16,299 nucleotides of DNA from DASYHS01 sp035998295 (lineage in GTDB: Bacteria; Pseudomonadota; Alphaproteobacteria; Azospirillales; Azospirillaceae). Both the position numbers and the translations under genes were made by a program. Below are positions 1-7,446 of this stretch, piece by piece (positions within the stretch are counted from its first letter, which is position 1; every line of letters begins with the position of its first letter). The DNA lies in assembly GCF_035998295.1 (NCBI RefSeq), contig NZ_DASYHS010000291.1, positions 1 to 16,299 of the forward strand. Reading direction: 5' to 3'. A model generated the notes under the pieces. The model did not search any database. It saw nothing but the letters and a program-made list of their open reading frames with translations, and was not told the DNA's origin.

Positions 1-416
1 TCTACCCGAAGGTGCTGGTCGCGATCCTGATCGTGTTCTTCCCGGTCATGGTCAACGTGCTCGGCGCGATCCGCACGGTCGACCCGGACCTCATCAACCT
101 CGCGCGCACCTTCAAGGCGACGCGCTGGCAGATCTTCCGGACGATCCAGTTCCCGTCCGCGATGCCGCCGCTGTTCTCGGGCCTGCGCATCGCGTCGACG
201 CTGGCGGTCATCGGCGTCATCGTCGGCGAGCTCGTCGGCGGCAACATGGGCCTCGGCTACCTGCTCGTGTTCGGCGAGGGGTCGGGAAACACCGCCATGG
301 TCTTCGTCACCATCATCATGCTGACGCTGATCGGCATTGCCGCCTATGGTGCGGTCGTGCTGGCCGAGCGGCGGGTCCTCCACTACCTGCCCAAGGCCGA
401 GAAGAAGTCGACATGA
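1..416 (+). CDS. ABC transporter permease, NitT/TauT (SsuC/TauC-like) family, 3' part
   Basis: This is the C-terminal part of an inner-membrane permease; the start lies upstream of the window and codons are in frame from base 3. About 137 residues remain. They contain the cytoplasmic EAA-type loop that docks the ATPase (the stretch around ARTFKATRWQIFRTIQFPSA), then IASTLAVIGVIVGELVGG and a last hydrophobic helix before a charged tail. This order is typical of the BPD_transp_1 permeases that import sulfonates, nitrate, aromatic acids or pyrimidine precursors. The matching ATPase and binding protein are presumably upstream and are not visible. The stop overlaps the start of the IclR gene (ATGA), so the two are translated from one message. 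The substrate is unknown. Family assignment is confident. Confidence 0.9.
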   Translation, partial: YPKVLVAILIVFFPVMVNVLGAIRTVDPDLINLARTFKATRWQIFRTIQFPSAMPPLFSGLRIASTLAVIGVIVGELVGGNMGLGYLLVFGEGSGNTAMVFVTIIMLTLIGIAAYGAVVLAERRVLHYLPKAEKKST

Positions 417-1270
417 GGGGAGACGGGACGGTGGCCGGGGAAAAGAGGAGCGAGGAAAAGCGGGGCGAGGACGCCGAGCGCTATCTGGTGCCGGGCCTGC
501 AGAGGGGGCTCGAGATCCTGCGCTGCTTCCGGCGCGACCGGCCCCATGTCAGCGCCGCCGAGGTGGCCAAGGAGCTGCGCATCCCGCGCTCGACCGTGTT
601 CCGCCTGATGACGACGCTGGAATACCTGGGCTTCCTGGAGCGCTCGCGCGACGGCCGCGACTACAGGCTGGGCGTCGCGGTCCTGTCGCTCGGCTTCGAG
701 TACCTGGCGTCGCTGGAGATCACGGAGCTCGCCCGCCCGCTGCTGGAGCGGCTGCGCGACGAGACCGGGTTCAACGCGCATCTCGTGGTGCGCGACGGGC
801 GCGAGGTGGTCTTCGTGATGAAGGTCGCAGCCCCCTCGACCTTCGTCGGCAGCGTTTCCATCGGCACGCGGATGCCCGCGCACGCCACCGTGCTCGGCCG
901 CGCCTTCCTCGCCCACATGGACGGGGGCGAGCTGGAGGCGCTGTATCCCCAGCGCACCCTGGAGCGCTTCACGCCGCAGACCCCCGCGACGCTGGACGAC
1001 CTGCGGGTCCTGCTCGCCGAGGACCGGCACCGGGGCTACGCGATCAGCGAGAGCTTCTTCGAGCGCGGCATCTCCGCCATCGCGGCGCCGGTCTTCGACG
1101 ACACAGGGACGGTGACGGCCGTGATCAACATCACGGTCCCGGAGGGCAGCGCCGACCCGGAACGGCTGCGCGGCCCGCTGGCCGAGCGCGTCGTCGCGAC
1201 CGCGCGGGAGCTGTCGCGGCGCCTCGACTACGACGAGACCCGCGGCCGCAGGCTCGCGGCCAATTTCTGA
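413..1270 (+). CDS. IclR family transcriptional regulator
   Basis: A 285-residue DNA-binding regulator of normal IclR length. A charged N-terminal tail of about 24 residues precedes YLVPGLQRGLEILRCF. The winged helix-turn-helix lies at about residues 29-90 (HVSAAEVAKELRIPRSTVFRLM, wing around SRDGRDYRLG). The IclR effector domain fills residues 100-280 (ELARPLLERLRDETGFNAHL; GTRMPAHATVLGRAFLA; GYAISESFFERGISAIAAPVF). The ATG overlaps the stop of the ABC permease, and a purine-rich GAGAAGAAG lies just upstream, so translational coupling is likely. IclR proteins often control aromatic-acid or other organic-acid catabolism. The neighbouring dioxygenase and TRAP genes are the obvious targets, but this is inference. 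Family call is very secure; ligand unknown. Confidence 0.95.
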   Translation: MRGDGTVAGEKRSEEKRGEDAERYLVPGLQRGLEILRCFRRDRPHVSAAEVAKELRIPRSTVFRLMTTLEYLGFLERSRDGRDYRLGVAVLSLGFEYLASLEITELARPLLERLRDETGFNAHLVVRDGREVVFVMKVAAPSTFVGSVSIGTRMPAHATVLGRAFLAHMDGGELEALYPQRTLERFTPQTPATLDDLRVLLAEDRHRGYAISESFFERGISAIAAPVFDDTGTVTAVINITVPEGSADPERLRGPLAERVVATARELSRRLDYDETRGRRLAANF

Positions 1271-1275
1271 GCCAG

Positions 1276-1303
1276 GGCGCCCCTTGCCCATCCGTGGGGC
1301 GCC
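1276..1303 (+). promoter_or_regulatory. 8-bp-arm inverted repeat between IclR and dioxygenase genes
   Basis: GGCGCCCC (1276-1283) and GGGGCGCC (1296-1303) are perfect complements separated by 12 bases. The repeat begins 6 bases after the IclR stop and ends 19 bases before the dioxygenase start. As RNA it would form a stable hairpin without a following U-run, so it may protect a 3' end or reduce read-through. As DNA it could be a regulator site. The sequence does not decide between these. Confidence 0.5.
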
Positions 1304-1322
1304 AAGCGGAAAGGATCGACGG

Positions 1323-2243
1323 ATGATCAAGGGCATCGATCGGATCACCTACGGCGTCGAGGACATGGAGGCCTGCCGGCGCTTCCTCGGCGACTGGGGC
1401 CTGGGCGAGGTCGAGGCGGGCGCCGACCGGGCGCTCTACGAGACGCTGGACGGCTGCGAGGTCGAGCTGCGCCTGAAGGACGACCCCACCCTGCCCCCTG
1501 CGATCGAGCCCGGCTCGACCCTGCGCGAGGTGGTCTGGGGCGTCGAGGACGACGCCGCGCTGGCGGCCGCGGCGGAGCGCATGAAGGCCCTGCCCGGCCA
1601 CGACCTGCGCGACGGGCTGCCGGGCTGCACCGATCCCGTCGGCCTGATGGTGCGCGTGCGCGTCAGCCGCCGCCGGCCGGTCCCGGTCAAGGGCTCCCCG
1701 ATGAACACGATCGACCAGCATCTCCGCGTCGACGAGCCGAGCCCGGTGTACGAGCGCGCGACGCCGGTCAAGGTCGGCCACGTCGTCCTGTTCACCGACC
1801 GCATCGACGAGCACGAGGCGTTCTACGTCGACCACCTGGGCTTCCATGCTTCCGACCGCTATCCCGGGCGCGGCGTGTTCCTGCGCTGCGGGCCGCGCGG
1901 CGGGCACCACGACCTGTTCCTGCTCCAGCTTCCCAAGCCGAAGGTCGGCCTCAACCACATCGCCTTCACCGTGCGCGACATCCACGAGGTGTTCGGCGGC
2001 GGCATCCACATCAACCGCTGCGGCTGGCCGACCGAGATCGGCCCGGGCCGCCACCCGATCTCCTCGGCCTATTTCTGGTACGTGAAGAACCCCTGCGGCG
2101 GCCTGGCCGAGTACTACGCCAACGAGGACTGGGTCACCGAGAACTGGAAGCCGCGCGAGTTCCAGCCGTCCCCCGAGATGTTCGCGGAGTGGGCGGTGGT
2201 CGGCGGCATCGACGGCCAGACCCGCCGCCAGACCACGCGCTGA
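1323..2243 (+). CDS. Type I extradiol ring-cleavage dioxygenase-like protein (VOC superfamily, two-domain)
   Basis: A 306-residue protein with two vicinal-oxygen-chelate domains, about the length of BphC-type catechol dioxygenases. The N-terminal domain (about 1-120) is degenerate. The C-terminal domain (about 148-290) carries the metal triad H153 (VGHVV), H212 (NHIAF) and E263 (LAEYY). Counterparts of the catalytic residues are also present: the HH pair at 195-196, H244 in GRH, and Y253 ten residues before the metal glutamate. Numbering and spacing match BphC closely (H146, H210, E260; H195, H241, Y250, from memory). I therefore infer ring cleavage of a catechol-like substrate with Fe(II) and O2; a non-dioxygenase VOC role is less likely. 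The ATG at 1323 is chosen because AAAGGA lies at proper spacing, whereas the TTG at 1284 lies inside the hairpin loop. No hydrolase or other meta-pathway gene is adjacent. Confidence 0.82.
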   Translation: MIKGIDRITYGVEDMEACRRFLGDWGLGEVEAGADRALYETLDGCEVELRLKDDPTLPPAIEPGSTLREVVWGVEDDAALAAAAERMKALPGHDLRDGLPGCTDPVGLMVRVRVSRRRPVPVKGSPMNTIDQHLRVDEPSPVYERATPVKVGHVVLFTDRIDEHEAFYVDHLGFHASDRYPGRGVFLRCGPRGGHHDLFLLQLPKPKVGLNHIAFTVRDIHEVFGGGIHINRCGWPTEIGPGRHPISSAYFWYVKNPCGGLAEYYANEDWVTENWKPREFQPSPEMFAEWAVVGGIDGQTRRQTTR

Positions 2244-2248
2244 CGCAA

Positions 2249-2270
2249 GGCGGCCCCCGCGGGCGCCGCC
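2249..2270 (+). terminator. GC hairpin after dioxygenase gene, possible weak terminator
   Basis: GGCGGC (2249-2254) pairs with GCCGCC (2265-2270), starting six bases past the stop codon and followed by a pyrimidine run (TCCTCCTCCC). There is no true U-tract. It may separate the IclR-dioxygenase segment from the TRAP genes or stabilise the message. A second short stem, CCGCC/GGCGG, sits at 2339-2352 in the same 145-base gap; nothing else is evident there. Confidence 0.35.
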
Positions 2271-2388
2271 TCCTCCTCCCACCACTGCCGAACCTGCCCT
2301 CGAGGCGGGAACGCTCCCTCTTTGCCTTCGCCTCGCTGCCGCCGCCCGGCGGTCCCGCCCACCCCATCCAGACGGGAGAACGAAGTCC

Positions 2389-3351
2389 ATGAACATACGC
2401 ACGCTGTCGGCCATCGGGCTGATGGGCCTGGCCATGATCGGCGCGAGCCCGTCGGCCCGGGCCCAGCCGGTCCTCACGATCGGCACCAACCAGCCGGGGA
2501 CGATCTTCCATTCGGCCGGGTCGGCGATCGCCAAGGTCGTGAAGGACGCGAAGGACATCGAGATGCGGGTCCAGCCCTTCGCCGGGTCCGGCCCGCTGCT
2601 GGCGCTGATCGAGCAGAAGAAGCTCGACTTCGCGATCGTCAACGTCTTCGAGATGTCGCAGGCGATGAACGGCCGGGAGCCCTTCTCGGAGGAGCATCCG
2701 AACCTGCGCGTCGTCTCCAGCCTGTTCAAGACCCATGTCGGCTTCCTGGTGCCGGCGGACTCGCCGATCGAGGAGCTGGCCGACATCCGCGGCAAGAGCG
2801 TGGCGTCGGGCTATTCCTCGGCGCCGATCATCGAGCTGATGCGCCAGGCGATCATGGCGAATGCCGGGGTCGAGGACGGCGAGGTCACCGCCGTGCCCGT
2901 CCCGAACTCCGTGCGCGGCGGCGACCTGATGGAGAGCGGGCGCGTCGACGTCGCCTTCCTGTCGCTGGGCTCGGGCAAGGTCGCGGAGCTCGACGCGGCG
3001 CTGGGCGGCGTGCGCTTCCTGTCGCTCTCGCCCGAGGACGGGGACGTCGCGGCGATGCGGGAGGTGATGCCGCAGGGCTCGGCCCTGGCGGTCCAGCCGG
3101 CCCCCAACCGGCCCGGCGTCGGCAAAGGCACCCGCCTGCTCGGCTACGACATCGTCCTCGTCACGCATGAGGACACCGACGCCGAGACGGTCCAGGCGGT
3201 GCTGGACGTGCTCGCCAACGAGCAGGACGCGCTGGCGCAGTCGCTGCCCAGCTTCGACGAGCTGACGGTGGAGGCGATGGGCGGCGTGCCGAACATCCCG
3301 TACCACCCCGCCGCCGAGCAGGCGTTCGAGACGCTCGGCAGCGCCGAGTAA
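2389..3351 (+). CDS. TAXI family TRAP transporter solute-binding protein
   Basis: A 320-residue periplasmic binding protein. The Sec signal peptide has Lys-free basic start MNIR, a hydrophobic core to about residue 20 and likely cleavage after SARA (about residue 25). The mature chain opens with TIGTNQPGTIFHSAGSAIAKVV, the typical TAXI (TRAP-associated extracytoplasmic immunogenic) start. It continues with PFAGSGPLLALIEQKKLDFAIVNVFEM and a C-terminal lobe around GYDIVLVTHEDTDAETVQAVLDVL. GGGAGA lies 9 bases before the ATG. It should capture ligand and deliver it to the fused TRAP permease 20 bases downstream, driven by an ion gradient. The substrate is unknown; organic acids and amino acids are known for the family. 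No sign of damage. Confidence 0.92.
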   Translation: MNIRTLSAIGLMGLAMIGASPSARAQPVLTIGTNQPGTIFHSAGSAIAKVVKDAKDIEMRVQPFAGSGPLLALIEQKKLDFAIVNVFEMSQAMNGREPFSEEHPNLRVVSSLFKTHVGFLVPADSPIEELADIRGKSVASGYSSAPIIELMRQAIMANAGVEDGEVTAVPVPNSVRGGDLMESGRVDVAFLSLGSGKVAELDAALGGVRFLSLSPEDGDVAAMREVMPQGSALAVQPAPNRPGVGKGTRLLGYDIVLVTHEDTDAETVQAVLDVLANEQDALAQSLPSFDELTVEAMGGVPNIPYHPAAEQAFETLGSAE

Positions 3352-3371
3352 CCCCGGCGGGACGAGGAAAG

Positions 3372-5291
3372 ATGACGGGTCACGCTTTCGCGCATCGCTG
3401 GTTCGCGCTCACGAATTCGCTCGCCGCGGGAGCGTTGACCGTCCTTTCGGCCGCCCTCGCCTTCAATCTCGGCTCGGCGCTGGGCATCGTCTACTACGAG
3501 GAGCAGGCCTACGCCCTGGGCGTCGGCCTGACCCTGTTCCTGGTCTTCCATCGCCGGCGGGGCGGTGCCGCGGCCGTGCCGGAGGCGGCCCTCGCCTGGG
3601 CGCTGCTGGCGATGACCGCGTATTTCGCCGTGCATTTCGACCGCTACTCGATGGCGGTCGCCTTCCAGCCTCCGGAGATCGTCTATGGCGGCGCCGTCGT
3701 GATCCTGGCGCTGCTCGAAGCCGTGCGCCGGGTCGCGGGATGGCCGCTGGTGCTGGTGATCCTCGCGATCATGGCCTACACGCTCCTCGGGCAGCATCTC
3801 CCGTCGGACTTCGCGGCACCGCCGACGGACCTGACGAGCATGACGATCTACGTGGCGGCCGACGCCAACTCGATCCTGGGCTCGCCGATCGCGGTCGCGA
3901 TCGTGGTCGTGCTGCCGTTCCTGTTCATGGGCAACCTGCTCGGCCGCTCGGGCGGCGCGCAGTATTTCACCGACTTGTCGCTCGCCCTGTTCGGGCGCTC
4001 GCCCGGCGGCCCGGCGAAGGTCGCGGTCGTCTCGTCCGGCCTGCAGGGCGCGATATCCGGCAGCGCGGTCGCCAACGTCGCCAGCAGCGGGGTCATGACG
4101 ATCCCGATGATGAAGCAGGCCGGCTACACGCCGGAACGCGCGGGCGCGATCGAGGCGGTCGCCTCGACGGGCGGCCAGCTCGTCCCGCCGGTGATGGGGG
4201 CCGCCGCGTTCCTGATGGCGGAGTTCCTGAAGATCTCCTACGCGGAGATCGTGCTGGCGGCGATCATCCCGTCGCTCCTCTACTACGGCTCGCTGTTCCT
4301 GGCCGTCCACCTGATGGCGCAGCGCGACCAGCTCGGCCGGATCGATCCCGACGTCGAGCGGACGGCGCGCATCCTGAAGCGCGGCTGGTTCTTCCTGCTC
4401 GGCCTGGGGGGATTGCTGCTCCTGCTGCCGTTCGGCGGCTGGCGGCCGGAGGCGGCGGCCTTCGCTGCCGCCGCGTTCTTCGCGCTGTGCGGGCTGCTGA
4501 TCGGCTACCGCGGCGCGCGGATGCGGCCGGCCGAGCTGCTGGCCTCCCTGTCCGACACCGGTCGCACGGCGGTGGACGTGCTCGTCATCTCGGCCGCGGC
4601 CGGGATCGTGGTGGGCCTGCTGAACGTGTCCGGCCTGTCCTTCTCGCTGTCGATGTTCCTGATCGCGCTGGCGCGCGACAGCGTGGTGCTGCTGCTCGCC
4701 TACACGGCCGTGGTGTCGATCCTGCTGGGCATGGGCATGCCGACCACGGGGGTCTACGTGCTGCTGGCCACCATCGTGGCGCCGGCGCTGGTGCAGCTCG
4801 GCATCCTGCCGCTCGCGGCCCATTTCTTCATCTTCTACTTCGGCATGATGTCGATGATCACGCCGCCGGTCGCGATGGCGGCCTTCGCCGCCGCCAGCAT
4901 CAGCGGGGCGAAGCCGATGGCGACCGGCTGGACCGCCATGCTGATCGGCTGGCCGGCCTTCATCCTGCCGTTCCTGATGACCGAGACGCCGGAGCTGCTG
5001 TTCGTCGGCCCGCTGCCGCTCGTGCTGCTCGAGGGGGCGCTGGCGGTCGTCGGGGTCGCCGCGGTGACCGCGGCGGGGCTCGGCTACTGGCGCCGCCGGC
5101 TGGGTGCCGCCCAGCGCCTGGCCCTGGGCGGGCTGGGCGCGGTCGCGCTGGCCTCGGTGACCACGGCCAGCCCGGAACTGGCCATGGCGGTGCGGGTCGC
5201 GGCGGCCGCCGGCCTCCTGGCGTGGATGGCCGGCGCGCCGGTGGCGTTCCTGCGCAGGGCCGCAGCGCAGACGGACGGGAACCGGACGTAG
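3372..5291 (+). CDS. TRAP transporter fused permease subunit (DctQ-DctM, 4TM/12TM type)
   Basis: A 639-residue inner-membrane secondary transporter in which the small DctQ-like part (about 1-165) and the large DctM-like part (about 170-570) are fused, as is usual with TAXI binding proteins. Diagnostic DctM stretches are FLFMGNLLGRSGGAQYFTDL, GLQGAISGSAVANVASSGVM, IEAVASTGGQLVPPVMGAAA and, in the second half, GMGMPTTGVYVLLATIVAPA followed by MMSMITPPVAMAAFAAASIS. Further hydrophobic helices extend to about residue 630. GAGGAAAG precedes the ATG, and the gene sits 20 bases after the binding-protein gene in a clear operon. It ends 21 bases before the stop of the convergent TauD-like gene, so that boundary is tail to tail. 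The ligand is unknown. Confidence 0.94.
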   Translation: MTGHAFAHRWFALTNSLAAGALTVLSAALAFNLGSALGIVYYEEQAYALGVGLTLFLVFHRRRGGAAAVPEAALAWALLAMTAYFAVHFDRYSMAVAFQPPEIVYGGAVVILALLEAVRRVAGWPLVLVILAIMAYTLLGQHLPSDFAAPPTDLTSMTIYVAADANSILGSPIAVAIVVVLPFLFMGNLLGRSGGAQYFTDLSLALFGRSPGGPAKVAVVSSGLQGAISGSAVANVASSGVMTIPMMKQAGYTPERAGAIEAVASTGGQLVPPVMGAAAFLMAEFLKISYAEIVLAAIIPSLLYYGSLFLAVHLMAQRDQLGRIDPDVERTARILKRGWFFLLGLGGLLLLLPFGGWRPEAAAFAAAAFFALCGLLIGYRGARMRPAELLASLSDTGRTAVDVLVISAAAGIVVGLLNVSGLSFSLSMFLIALARDSVVLLLAYTAVVSILLGMGMPTTGVYVLLATIVAPALVQLGILPLAAHFFIFYFGMMSMITPPVAMAAFAAASISGAKPMATGWTAMLIGWPAFILPFLMTETPELLFVGPLPLVLLEGALAVVGVAAVTAAGLGYWRRRLGAAQRLALGGLGAVALASVTTASPELAMAVRVAAAAGLLAWMAGAPVAFLRRAAAQTDGNRT

Positions 5292-5312
5292 ATGCCCCCG
5301 CCGTCCCCGCCG

Positions 5313-6125
5313 TCAGCCCGCGACGGGGGCGGCGGAGGCCTTGATCTGGACCCGGTAGCCCGAGCGGACGTTGGGCCAGTAATCCCAGATCGCCTTGTGA
5401 TGGGTGCAGCGGTTGTCCCAGAAGGCGATGGAATGGGCGCGCCAGCGGAAGCGGCAGGTCCATTCCGCCCGCGCGCAATGCGCGATCAGGAACTTCAGGA
5501 CGTGCTCGCCCTCTTCGCGCGGCAGCTCGTTGATGCGGGCGGTGAAGTCGGTGTTGACGAAGATCACCTTCCTGCCGCTCTCGGGATGCCGCGTGATCAC
5601 GGGATGGACCGAGACCGGCGTTCCCGGGCCGAAGACGCGCGTGCCGTCATGGGTCGCGGTCAGCCCTTCCAGATAGGCCTTCATGCGCGCGGACAGGGCG
5701 TCGTAGGCGGCGTACATGCTCGCGAACATCGTGTCGCCGCCGCCGTTGGGCGGGACCGTGTGGTTGTAGAGGATGCTGCCCAGCGGCGGGATCGGCGCGC
5801 AGGACTGGTCGCTGTGGAAGTTCTCCCCCGATACCCGCGTCGAGGTCTCGTCGTAGTGGAACTTGCGGACCAGCGGGTTGTCCGTGGTCTTGCTGATCGT
5901 CGACACGCCGACATGCCTGCCGAGCGGGCCGAAATAGCCCGCCAGCCGGATCTGGTCGTCGAAGCCGATCTCCTGCTCGCGGAAGAAGATTACCTGGTGC
6001 TCGACGAATGCCCGGCGCAGCTCCTCCACCTGGCGCGGGTCGAGCGGCCGGGTCAGGTCGACGTCGCCGATCTCGGCGCCGATATGCGGGCTGACCGGGG
6101 TCACGCTGATGGTCTCGTATCCCAT
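5313..6125 (-). CDS. TauD/TfdA family Fe(II)/2-oxoglutarate-dependent dioxygenase
   Basis: A 270-residue cytoplasmic oxygenase of normal TauD length. The start typical of the family is seen (VSPHIGAEIGDVDLTRPLDP, then FVEHQVIFFREQ). The iron ligands are H104 and D106 (NFHSDQS) and H243 (WDNRCTHHKAIWDY). R254 and R258 sit 11 and 15 residues after the distal His, as expected for 2-oxoglutarate binding. Family members hydroxylate and cleave taurine, alkylsulfates, phenoxyacetates and related compounds; the substrate here cannot be told. The ATG at 6125 is chosen for its GAGGGAGAG ribosome site and because the protein begins as family members do; longer in-frame extensions run across the divergent LysR gene. 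The gene is divergent from that LysR gene and probably controlled by it. Confidence 0.92.
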   Translation of the reverse strand: MGYETISVTPVSPHIGAEIGDVDLTRPLDPRQVEELRRAFVEHQVIFFREQEIGFDDQIRLAGYFGPLGRHVGVSTISKTTDNPLVRKFHYDETSTRVSGENFHSDQSCAPIPPLGSILYNHTVPPNGGGDTMFASMYAAYDALSARMKAYLEGLTATHDGTRVFGPGTPVSVHPVITRHPESGRKVIFVNTDFTARINELPREEGEHVLKFLIAHCARAEWTCRFRWRAHSIAFWDNRCTHHKAIWDYWPNVRSGYRVQIKASAAPVAG

Positions 6126-6198
6126 GACGATGCTCTCCCTCGTGGTCTCGTTCCCGGGCGAGGCTAGCAACCCTTTCCTGTCCGTTCTAATATCGATT

Positions 6199-6225
6199 TG
6201 CGCGTATCGCATATCAGAGTGATAT
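6199..6225. promoter_or_regulatory. Two abutting LysR-type T-N11-A operator sites
   Basis: The divergent gap (6126-6228) holds a perfect 15-bp inverted repeat, ATATCA-GAG-TGATAT (6211-6225), whose T6212 and A6224 fit T-N11-A. Directly beside it, TGCG-CGTAT-CGCA (6199-6211) is a second T-N11-A palindrome. Together they look like the two half-regions bound by a LysR tetramer. The first site ends three bases before the LysR start codon, which suggests autorepression. Towards the dioxygenase a weak promoter candidate is TTAGAA (complement of 6185-6190) and GCTAGC (6163-6168), 16 bases apart; this part is doubtful. Confidence 0.6.
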
Positions 6226-6228
6226 GAA

Positions 6229-7125
6229 ATGGACATACGGTACCTGCGCCATTTCCTGGCGGTGGCCGAGGAGCTGCATTTCGGGCGCGCGGCCAGCCGG
6301 CTGAACATGGAGCAGGCGCCGCTGAGCCAGTCGATCCGGCGCCTGGAGGCGTGGCTGGGGGTGGCGCTGTTCGACCGCTCGGCGCGCGGCGGCACCCGGC
6401 TGACGCCGGCCGGCGCGACGCTGGTCGAGGAGGCGCGCAAGACCGTCCGCCAGTTCGAGCACGCGGTCGCGGCGACGCGCAGGACGGGCGGCAAGGCCGA
6501 GGAGCCGGTCTCGGTCGGCTTCGTGACTGCCGGCATCCTCCGGCTGCTGCCGGCGGCGATCCGTTCCTTCCAGGCGCAGGCGCCGGGCGCGCGGGTGCAG
6601 TTGGTCGAAGCGTCGACCAGCGACCTGCTGGCCGCGATCGACGCGGACGCGCTGGACCTGGCGCTGATCCATCCGATCGAGCGCTGCCCGGCCGGCGTGG
6701 TGCAGGAGGAACTGAGGCGCGACCGCACGATCGCGGCGCTGCCGCGCGGCCACCGGCTGGCCGAGCGCGGCGCGCTGTCGATGCAGGACCTCGCCGGCGA
6801 GCCGATGATCTTCTTCCCGAAATCGGCGAGCCCGGACCTCTACGAGCGGTTCGCGGCGTTCTTCCGGGAGCGGGGCATCACCCCCAGGATCGAGCAGGAG
6901 GCGCGCCTGACGCCGACGATCCTATCGCTGGTGGCGGCCGGGCTGGGCTATTCGCTGGTCCAGGAGAGCGCCCGCTTCCTGCCCTTCCCCGACGTCGTGT
7001 TCCGGCCGGTCAGGGACCTGCCCGCGGAACTGGCCTGGAGCCTGTCGCTGGCCTGGAAGCCGCGCCGGGCGCGCGCGGCCGCAAGCACCTTCGCCGACAG
7101 CCTGCGCGCCGCCGCCGCGCCGTGA
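6229..7125 (+). CDS. LysR family transcriptional regulator (BenM/CatM-like group)
   Basis: A 298-residue regulator. The N-terminal helix-turn-helix is clear (MDIRYLRHFLAVAEELHFGRAASRLNMEQAPLSQSIRRLE, about residues 1-60), followed by the linker helix and a two-lobed effector domain from about residue 92 (VSVGFVTAGILRLLPAAIRS; a LVAAGLGYSLVQESA stretch near residue 245). The DIRYLRHFLAVAEELHFGRAA start is typical of LysR members that regulate aromatic and related catabolic genes. The ATG at 6229 lacks a clear Shine-Dalgarno sequence, because the palindrome 6211-6225 occupies that place; translation may therefore be weak or leader-poor. It is divergent from the TauD-like gene, its most likely target. 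The inducer is unknown. Confidence 0.94.
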   Translation: MDIRYLRHFLAVAEELHFGRAASRLNMEQAPLSQSIRRLEAWLGVALFDRSARGGTRLTPAGATLVEEARKTVRQFEHAVAATRRTGGKAEEPVSVGFVTAGILRLLPAAIRSFQAQAPGARVQLVEASTSDLLAAIDADALDLALIHPIERCPAGVVQEELRRDRTIAALPRGHRLAERGALSMQDLAGEPMIFFPKSASPDLYERFAAFFRERGITPRIEQEARLTPTILSLVAAGLGYSLVQESARFLPFPDVVFRPVRDLPAELAWSLSLAWKPRRARAAASTFADSLRAAAAP

Positions 7126-7133
7126 GGCGTCCT

Positions 7134-7162
7134 TACCCGTACGGCGCCCCTACCCGTGCGGC
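7134..7162. repeat. 12-bp tandem-spaced direct repeat
   Basis: TACCCGTACGGC (7134-7145) and TACCCGTGCGGC (7151-7162) differ at one base and start 17 bases apart. They fill the 38-base gap between the convergent LysR and 66-codon genes. The first copy contains the palindrome CCGTACGG. Role unknown; it may be chance in GC-rich sequence. Confidence 0.4.
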
Positions 7163-7163
7163 A

Positions 7164-7364
7164 TCAGCCGCCGTCGGAGGACGCCGCCTCGTCGACCTTC
7201 TCCGCGTCGCCGAGCAGGTCGATCAGCACCGTCGTGCAGTGCTGGAGCCGCTGGTCCGACGCCGCCGGCGACATGTCGCAGCCGGTCTTTTCCTGCCATT
7301 CCGCGAGCATGCGCGCCAGATGCGCCTTGACGTGGTCCTCGCGATCGAGGCGCCTCGATGCCAT
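7164..7364 (-). CDS. Small hypothetical protein, 66 residues
   Basis: A short soluble, mostly helical-looking protein of unknown function, with no membrane segment. The sequence is charged at the start (MASRRLDREDHVKAHLARML), has cysteines at 29 and 43, a likely helix around QRLQHCTTVLIDLLGDAEKV, and an acidic, serine-rich end. It is judged real because a perfect AGGAGG (complement of 7372-7377) lies 7 bases before the ATG and the amino-acid composition is balanced, unlike the Arg/Ala/Pro-rich products of spurious frames here. It converges with the LysR gene and diverges from the Old Yellow Enzyme gene, sharing a 108-base upstream region with it. I do not recognise the family. Confidence 0.65.
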   Translation of the reverse strand: MASRRLDREDHVKAHLARMLAEWQEKTGCDMSPAASDQRLQHCTTVLIDLLGDAEKVDEAASSDGG

Positions 7365-7382
7365 CCGTCTTCCTCCTCTTTC

Positions 7383-7446
7383 CCGGCCGCGGCCGGACGT
7401 GTGAGATTACAGGGACGCGGCCGCCGGAACCAGCGTGGTCCGTCCC
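7383..7446. promoter_or_regulatory. Divergent upstream region with palindrome and leader hairpin
   Basis: Between the 66-codon gene and the Old Yellow Enzyme gene lie a perfect 14-bp palindrome, CCGGCCGCGGCCGG (7383-7396), and a long-range inverted repeat, GGGACG (7412-7417) with CGTCCC (7441-7446), which encloses an ACCA-GCG-TGGT stem. The second would fold in the leader about 26 bases before the enzyme start. These may be an operator and an RNA structure. No convincing -35/-10 pair is seen. Confidence 0.35.

Noticed and set aside
1284..1322. Upstream TTG start for the dioxygenase-like gene
   Set aside because: It falls in the loop of the 1276-1303 inverted repeat and would add 13 residues not seen in the family; ATG at 1323 has a proper Shine-Dalgarno site.
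1131..2795. 554-codon minus-strand open frame
   Set aside because: Antisense to the IclR, dioxygenase and TAXI genes; no recognisable motif or start signal.
3144..4823. 559-codon minus-strand open frame
   Set aside because: It mirrors the TRAP genes and has a His/Arg/Gln-rich composition typical of antisense frames.
6126..6728. N-terminal extension of the TauD-like frame across the LysR gene
   Set aside because: The extension is antisense to LysR, low in complexity and unlike the family; the ATG at 6125 has a good ribosome site.
7134..7162. Possible start of a CRISPR-like array
   Set aside because: Only two imperfect 12-base copies with a 5-base spacer; no further units or cas genes.
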